Assembly (NCBI GenBank): GCA_003694175.1
Contig: RFKV01000099.1
Span: forward strand, 1 to 9,248
Reading direction: 5' to 3'
Source: Candidatus Dojkabacteria bacterium
GTDB taxonomy: Bacteria > Patescibacteriota > Dojkabacteria > J137
DNA: 9,248 nucleotides
Below are positions 7,012 through 9,248 of the stretch, piece by piece. Within the stretch, counting starts at the first letter, position 1. The number at the start of each line of letters is the position of its first letter. A program made the position numbers and the translations under genes. The notes below the pieces were generated by a model. The model was not told where the DNA came from. It ran no database searches and saw only the letters and a list, made by a program, of their open reading frames with translations.

Positions 7012-7350
7012 TCAAGAAATTACCTTTTGTCTTTTAGAATTTGACACATTATGCTTTCCAAAATTTGGGTGCTTTTTTACAAATTCTTCAAATGTTAAAA
7101 CATCGATGCATTTTCGACCTCTTTTAGCCCCAGTCATTTGTCTAAAAGAAACATAACCCTCACTAACGGCATAGATGGTAAAGTCTTTTCCCATCTTGGT
7201 ATTTTTGCCTGGATGGAATTTAGAACCTCTTTGCCTGACAATAATATTGCCCGGTCTGACAAACTCACTCTCATACCTTTTCACTCCTAATCTTTTTCCA
7301 ACAACGTCAACCGTCCTTTTTACTGATCCAACCGATGCAGTATGGGCCAT
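7012..7350 (-). CDS. rpmA: 50S ribosomal protein L27 (bL27)
   Basis: Part of the large ribosomal subunit; its N-terminal tail reaches the peptidyl transferase centre. The core is unmistakable: KRLGVKRYESEFVRPGNIIV, VRQRGSKFHPGKNTKMGKDF, then TIYAVSEGYVSF. Two features are unusual. The N-terminal tail reads MAHTASVGSVKRTVDVV, where the family normally has MAHKKGGGSxxNGRDS. The C-terminus is extended: after an inserted basic MTGAKRGRKCIDV segment there are about 25 more residues rich in Lys, Asn and Ser, making 112 residues against the usual 85-95. It follows rplU by 32 bp, the normal bacterial order, and is presumably co-transcribed from the rplU promoter. No Shine-Dalgarno is present in the gap. 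Confidence 0.97.
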   Translation of the reverse strand: MAHTASVGSVKRTVDVVGKRLGVKRYESEFVRPGNIIVRQRGSKFHPGKNTKMGKDFTIYAVSEGYVSFRQMTGAKRGRKCIDVLTFEEFVKKHPNFGKHNVSNSKRQKVIS

Positions 7351-7382
7351 ATCTTAAAAATAAAAAATAAAATGAATTGAGG

Positions 7383-7697
7383 TTAAGCTATGCTCACTAC
7401 CCTAAATTTTGTGACTTGCTTTCTATGACCTCTGATCCTTCTATACCTAGACTTTGCCTTGTAAATTCGTTGGATGACCTTTTCACCTTTTGACTGTTCC
7501 AAAATTTCTAACACGACCTTCCTATCATTCAATAATGGGGTCCCAACCTCGTACTTACCATCGATATCCAATGCTAACACTTCAGGTACCTCAAATCGAG
7601 ACCCTACTTCTGCAGAAAACTTTGGCACTTCATAAGTCTTTCCTTCCTCAACTATGTACTGCGCTGAATTTATTTTTATAACCGCTACTTTCGCCAT
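7383..7697 (-). CDS. rplU: 50S ribosomal protein L21 (bL21)
   Basis: Large-subunit protein that binds 23S rRNA. The 104-residue length is typical. Motifs run in family order: MAKVAVIKINSAQYIVEEGK (usual form AVIxxGGKQYxVxEG), VPEVLALD with VGTPLL, then VLEILEQSKGEKVIQRIYKA, the basic SRYRRIRGHRKQVTKFRV, and a final VSIA. The usual GGKQ is NSAQ here, a mild divergence. It is the first gene of a two-gene operon with rpmA. The ATG at 7697 has no Shine-Dalgarno; the bases before it are A/T-rich. A promoter lies at 7730-7758. Confidence 0.97.
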   Translation of the reverse strand: MAKVAVIKINSAQYIVEEGKTYEVPKFSAEVGSRFEVPEVLALDIDGKYEVGTPLLNDRKVVLEILEQSKGEKVIQRIYKAKSRYRRIRGHRKQVTKFRVVSIA

Positions 7698-7729
7698 TAC
7701 TTTTAAAGTTTAAATTAACAGCAAGTGAG

Positions 7730-7758
7730 ATATTAAAACATAATCAATTCAAAATCAA
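7730..7758 (-). promoter_or_regulatory. Probable promoter of rplU-rpmA
   Basis: Reading the minus strand, TTGATT (7758-7753) and TAATAT (7735-7730) lie 17 bases apart, each four of six to consensus. The leader to the ATG at 7697 would be about 26 nt, the same short, Shine-Dalgarno-free arrangement as for the antiporter gene. A TTGACA at 7839-7834 with TATAAC at 7819-7814 lies farther up, but its 14-base spacing is poor. Confidence 0.4.
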
Positions 7759-7796
7759 GACAATTTGAAGTCTTAGAAAGTTTTCTTCTCTGATCT

Positions 7797-7814
7797 CACC
7801 TTTGAGCCAAGGTG
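7797..7814. repeat. 6-bp GC-containing hairpin about 100 bp upstream of rplU
   Basis: CACCTT and AAGGTG frame a six-base loop. If transcription began at the TATAAC at 7819-7814, the hairpin would be at the very 5' end of the rplU leader, a plausible position for ribosomal-protein feedback. If the nearer promoter is used, it is outside the transcript and may be an operator. The role is unproven. Confidence 0.4.
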
Positions 7815-7931
7815 TTATAAACCTGTAGACTCCTGTCAATCTGGACTAAAGATTCTTTTTTTTAAAAGAACTAAACTTAATTACTACTTTAGGTTTTTAC
7901 CTTAAGTTTTTATTCGTAACTATACTTTACT

Positions 7932-7960
7932 TTATCGTCAACAATGAAATGTTACGATAA
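7932..7960. repeat. 11-bp-stem hairpin with one bulged base
   Basis: TTATCGT then AACA on the left arm pair with TGTT then ACGATAA on the right arm, around a six-base loop (7944-7949), with a single bulged C at 7939. It is the longest hairpin I found in the window. No T run follows on either strand, so it is not an ordinary intrinsic terminator. A regulatory dyad or a small repeated element is possible. Confidence 0.5.
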
Positions 7961-8171
7961 TATTCATAACTAAGATGTAAGTACAAAATATAGTTAAAAC
8001 CCTTTTGTGATGTTGTTGTGGTTATGTTGTTACTCACTGATGTCAGAATGTGCCACAAAAAATTTTAGATCGATCGCTGTAAAGCCCGTATCGCATGTAT
8101 AGCATAATTTCTTATTCGTTGGTATGACAGCTAGTGCTTTTTACGTTCAAAACTAATACCACCGAACATAA

Positions 8172-8432
8172 ATGTTTAAACATTACAAAGGTGAGCAAAA
8201 GAGTAAAAAGAAACTTACATATAATTTCAACCACTGCAAGAATGCTCAGCCCATTACAATCACTTTGACTGTAAATCACAATGAAATATTTTATTGCATG
8301 AAAAGTCGATTGACAAAGCTAACTTTGGAATATGAGAAAGTGAATTATTCTAAGCACGGAATAGCATTAATTAATAAAGGCACTTACAAAACAGACATAA
8401 TATTAAAAGGGTGTCCATCTTGCTGTTTGTAA
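8172..8432 (+). CDS. Small lysine-rich hypothetical protein with C-terminal Cys cluster
   Basis: An 86-residue frame that I do not recognise. It is basic at the N-terminus (GEQKSKKKL), has no signal peptide or membrane helix, and ends with CPSCCL. Two further cysteines (HCKN, FYCM) lie upstream. In DNA this AT-rich an 86-codon open frame is longer than chance usually gives, which is the main support. There is no Shine-Dalgarno, as for the neighbouring genes. A metal-binding role for the cysteines is only a guess, and the frame could be non-coding. Confidence 0.35.
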   Translation: MFKHYKGEQKSKKKLTYNFNHCKNAQPITITLTVNHNEIFYCMKSRLTKLTLEYEKVNYSKHGIALINKGTYKTDIILKGCPSCCL

Positions 8433-8917
8433 TTCATTCCATCAGACACATAACCTATAACCAAAGATGATTCAAGATCTATTGTTTATGATATTTAAGA
8501 TAGTATTTTTTCCAATTCCTCAAGTTCATTTGTTGACTTAAGGCGTAACTCTAATGTAGACCAGTTGGTCTCAGCTCTAAAATTTGCCAGATTCTATTTA
8601 AATTCATATCTCTTCAAAGTTTTACTGCTAAAATTAGAAAAATTCAAAACGGTAACAGTTAAAGTTGATCTTATTACCTAATAATTTTCATGAATTTAGA
8701 TAGATTAATACAAATAACTCTAAAAAACGCTTTTAATTTGGTTCGTGTGTCTTTATCTCCTAACCGCGATTGAAACTGTCCACAACACAAGTTTACTGCA
8801 TCCAAGCATTTGCTCTTTATGTATTCTAGCTATGTAAGAGATTATGACAGTAAAGTAAGTTAAACCCAAATCACAGAAATTAAATTTGATTAACTTTTAC
8901 TAAAGTTGCCAAGCGTT
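8433..8917. other. Intergenic region without recognisable gene
   Basis: AT-rich. The minus strand is open from 8593 to the TAA at 8497-8495 and translates to a protein-like 33 residues (NWSTLELRLKSTNELEELEK inside it), but it follows a TAG directly and has no start codon, so it could be a gene remnant. No RNA gene, hairpin or repeat stands out. Confidence 0.45.
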
Positions 8918-9190
8918 TTAACTTAATTCTTTGGAATCTATAAACACTCCAGGCTCCCTCCAGTTTATTGATTTCAGGATTTTGCCGTCAGATTTACGAT
9001 AAATTACAAAATATCCTCCAACCTTACGGTACTCTGCATCCACACCCTTTGTGTCTTTGTAAAACCTTATGCTCTGTACAGCTTCATCCAATGTGCTACA
9101 AAATTTTGAATAGTTTGAATTTAATACTTTCTCAAAGTACTCCTCATACTGGTTTAAAATACCGGTAAAGAACACAAGGTTTGCATGCAC
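8918..9190 (-). CDS. Hypothetical protein, about 90 residues
   Basis: The frame looks genuinely coding: YEEYFEKVLNSNYSKF, then LDEAVQSIRFYKDTKG, then YRKVGGYFVIYRKSDGKILK and INWREPGVFI. This is an amphipathic helical N-terminal half followed by strand-like segments in a small alpha+beta layout, without signal peptide or membrane helix. I cannot name the family. The only start is GTG at 9190, just after an in-frame TGA (9196-9194) and without Shine-Dalgarno. That start falls at the point where base composition changes abruptly, so the true N-terminus may be missing and the visible start may be an artefact of a sequence join. Confidence 0.55.
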   Translation of the reverse strand: MHANLVFFTGILNQYEEYFEKVLNSNYSKFCSTLDEAVQSIRFYKDTKGVDAEYRKVGGYFVIYRKSDGKILKSINWREPGVFIDSKELS

Positions 9191-9248
9191 TGCTCAACAC
9201 GATTGCGCGCATTATCGTGCAGGAAGGCCACTGGGAACGTGTATCGAT
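9186..9248. other. GC-rich tail of different composition, possible chimeric end
   Basis: About 54% GC by my count against roughly a third in the preceding kilobases. The minus-strand reading is open through the tail and includes FLHDNARNRVEQ, which recalls the DNAR-type Asp motif of mariner/IS630-like transposases. It is too short to identify. It may be an assembly artefact or the edge of another element. Confidence 0.4.

Larger units (their letters stand above)
7698..8171. other. Intergenic region upstream of rplU
   Basis: No open frame, tRNA or other RNA gene is recognisable. It holds the rplU promoter (7730-7758) and a hairpin at 7797-7814. An A/T-rich dyad AAACTTAA/TTAAGTTT at 7873-7909 has a small GGTttttACC stem inside and a short T run after it, and could be a weak plus-strand terminator. 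A longer hairpin is at 7932-7960. The structure density is higher than in the other spacers of this window. Confidence 0.55.

Overview
The window looks like bacterial chromosome made of two compositionally different parts. From about 1 to 3.6 kb it holds moderately GC-richer DNA with one intact gene (murI, minus strand, 1478-2251) surrounded by decayed genes. From about 3.7 kb to 9.18 kb it is AT-rich (roughly one third GC by eye) and carries intact genes: a Kef/CPA2-type cation:proton antiporter with an RCK domain (minus), a divergent YjeF_N (NAD(P)HX epimerase-like) protein (plus), the ribosomal protein pair rplU-rpmA (minus), and two small unidentified reading frames. Ribosomal proteins L21 and L27 mark the AT-rich part as bacterial core genome.

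Left part. MurI has all catalytic motifs and, from memory of the family, resembles Aquificales MurI most. Divergent from it, starting 68 bp away, is a clear fossil of an Aquificales-type (Hydrogenobacter-like) cytochrome c-552 gene. Its Shine-Dalgarno box is intact, but both the first heme cysteine and the proximal histidine are lost, and it has stop codons and frameshifts. Next comes a full-length but multiply broken DDE transposase (IS5-like group) with a 12-bp tandem duplication inside it. Upstream of murI's 3' end, 265-1423 holds further protein-like but broken plus-strand frames that I cannot name. The simplest reading is that a segment from an Aquificales-like donor was acquired, murI was kept by selection, and its hitchhiking neighbours are decaying. 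The alternative is an assembly join or a reduced lineage with mixed ancestry.

Right part. kef and the epimerase-like gene diverge from a 364-bp spacer with a recognisable promoter for each. The epimerase-like gene converges on rpmA. rplU-rpmA is a standard two-gene ribosomal operon. None of these four genes has a Shine-Dalgarno sequence, and their predicted leaders are short (about 20-30 nt). This contrasts with the strong fossil Shine-Dalgarno of the cytochrome pseudogene. The L27 has an atypical N-terminal tail and a C-terminal extension, and the YjeF_N protein has degenerate motifs and an unrecognised C-terminal half. Together these suggest a divergent, possibly uncultivated, bacterial lineage sharing a hot habitat with Aquificales. 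A candidate-phylum bacterium is one guess; I cannot assign the phylum without searches.

The last roughly 60 bp (from about 9186) jump to about 54% GC and may be a foreign or chimeric tail. I see no tRNA, rRNA, CRISPR array, intact insertion sequence or replication origin.
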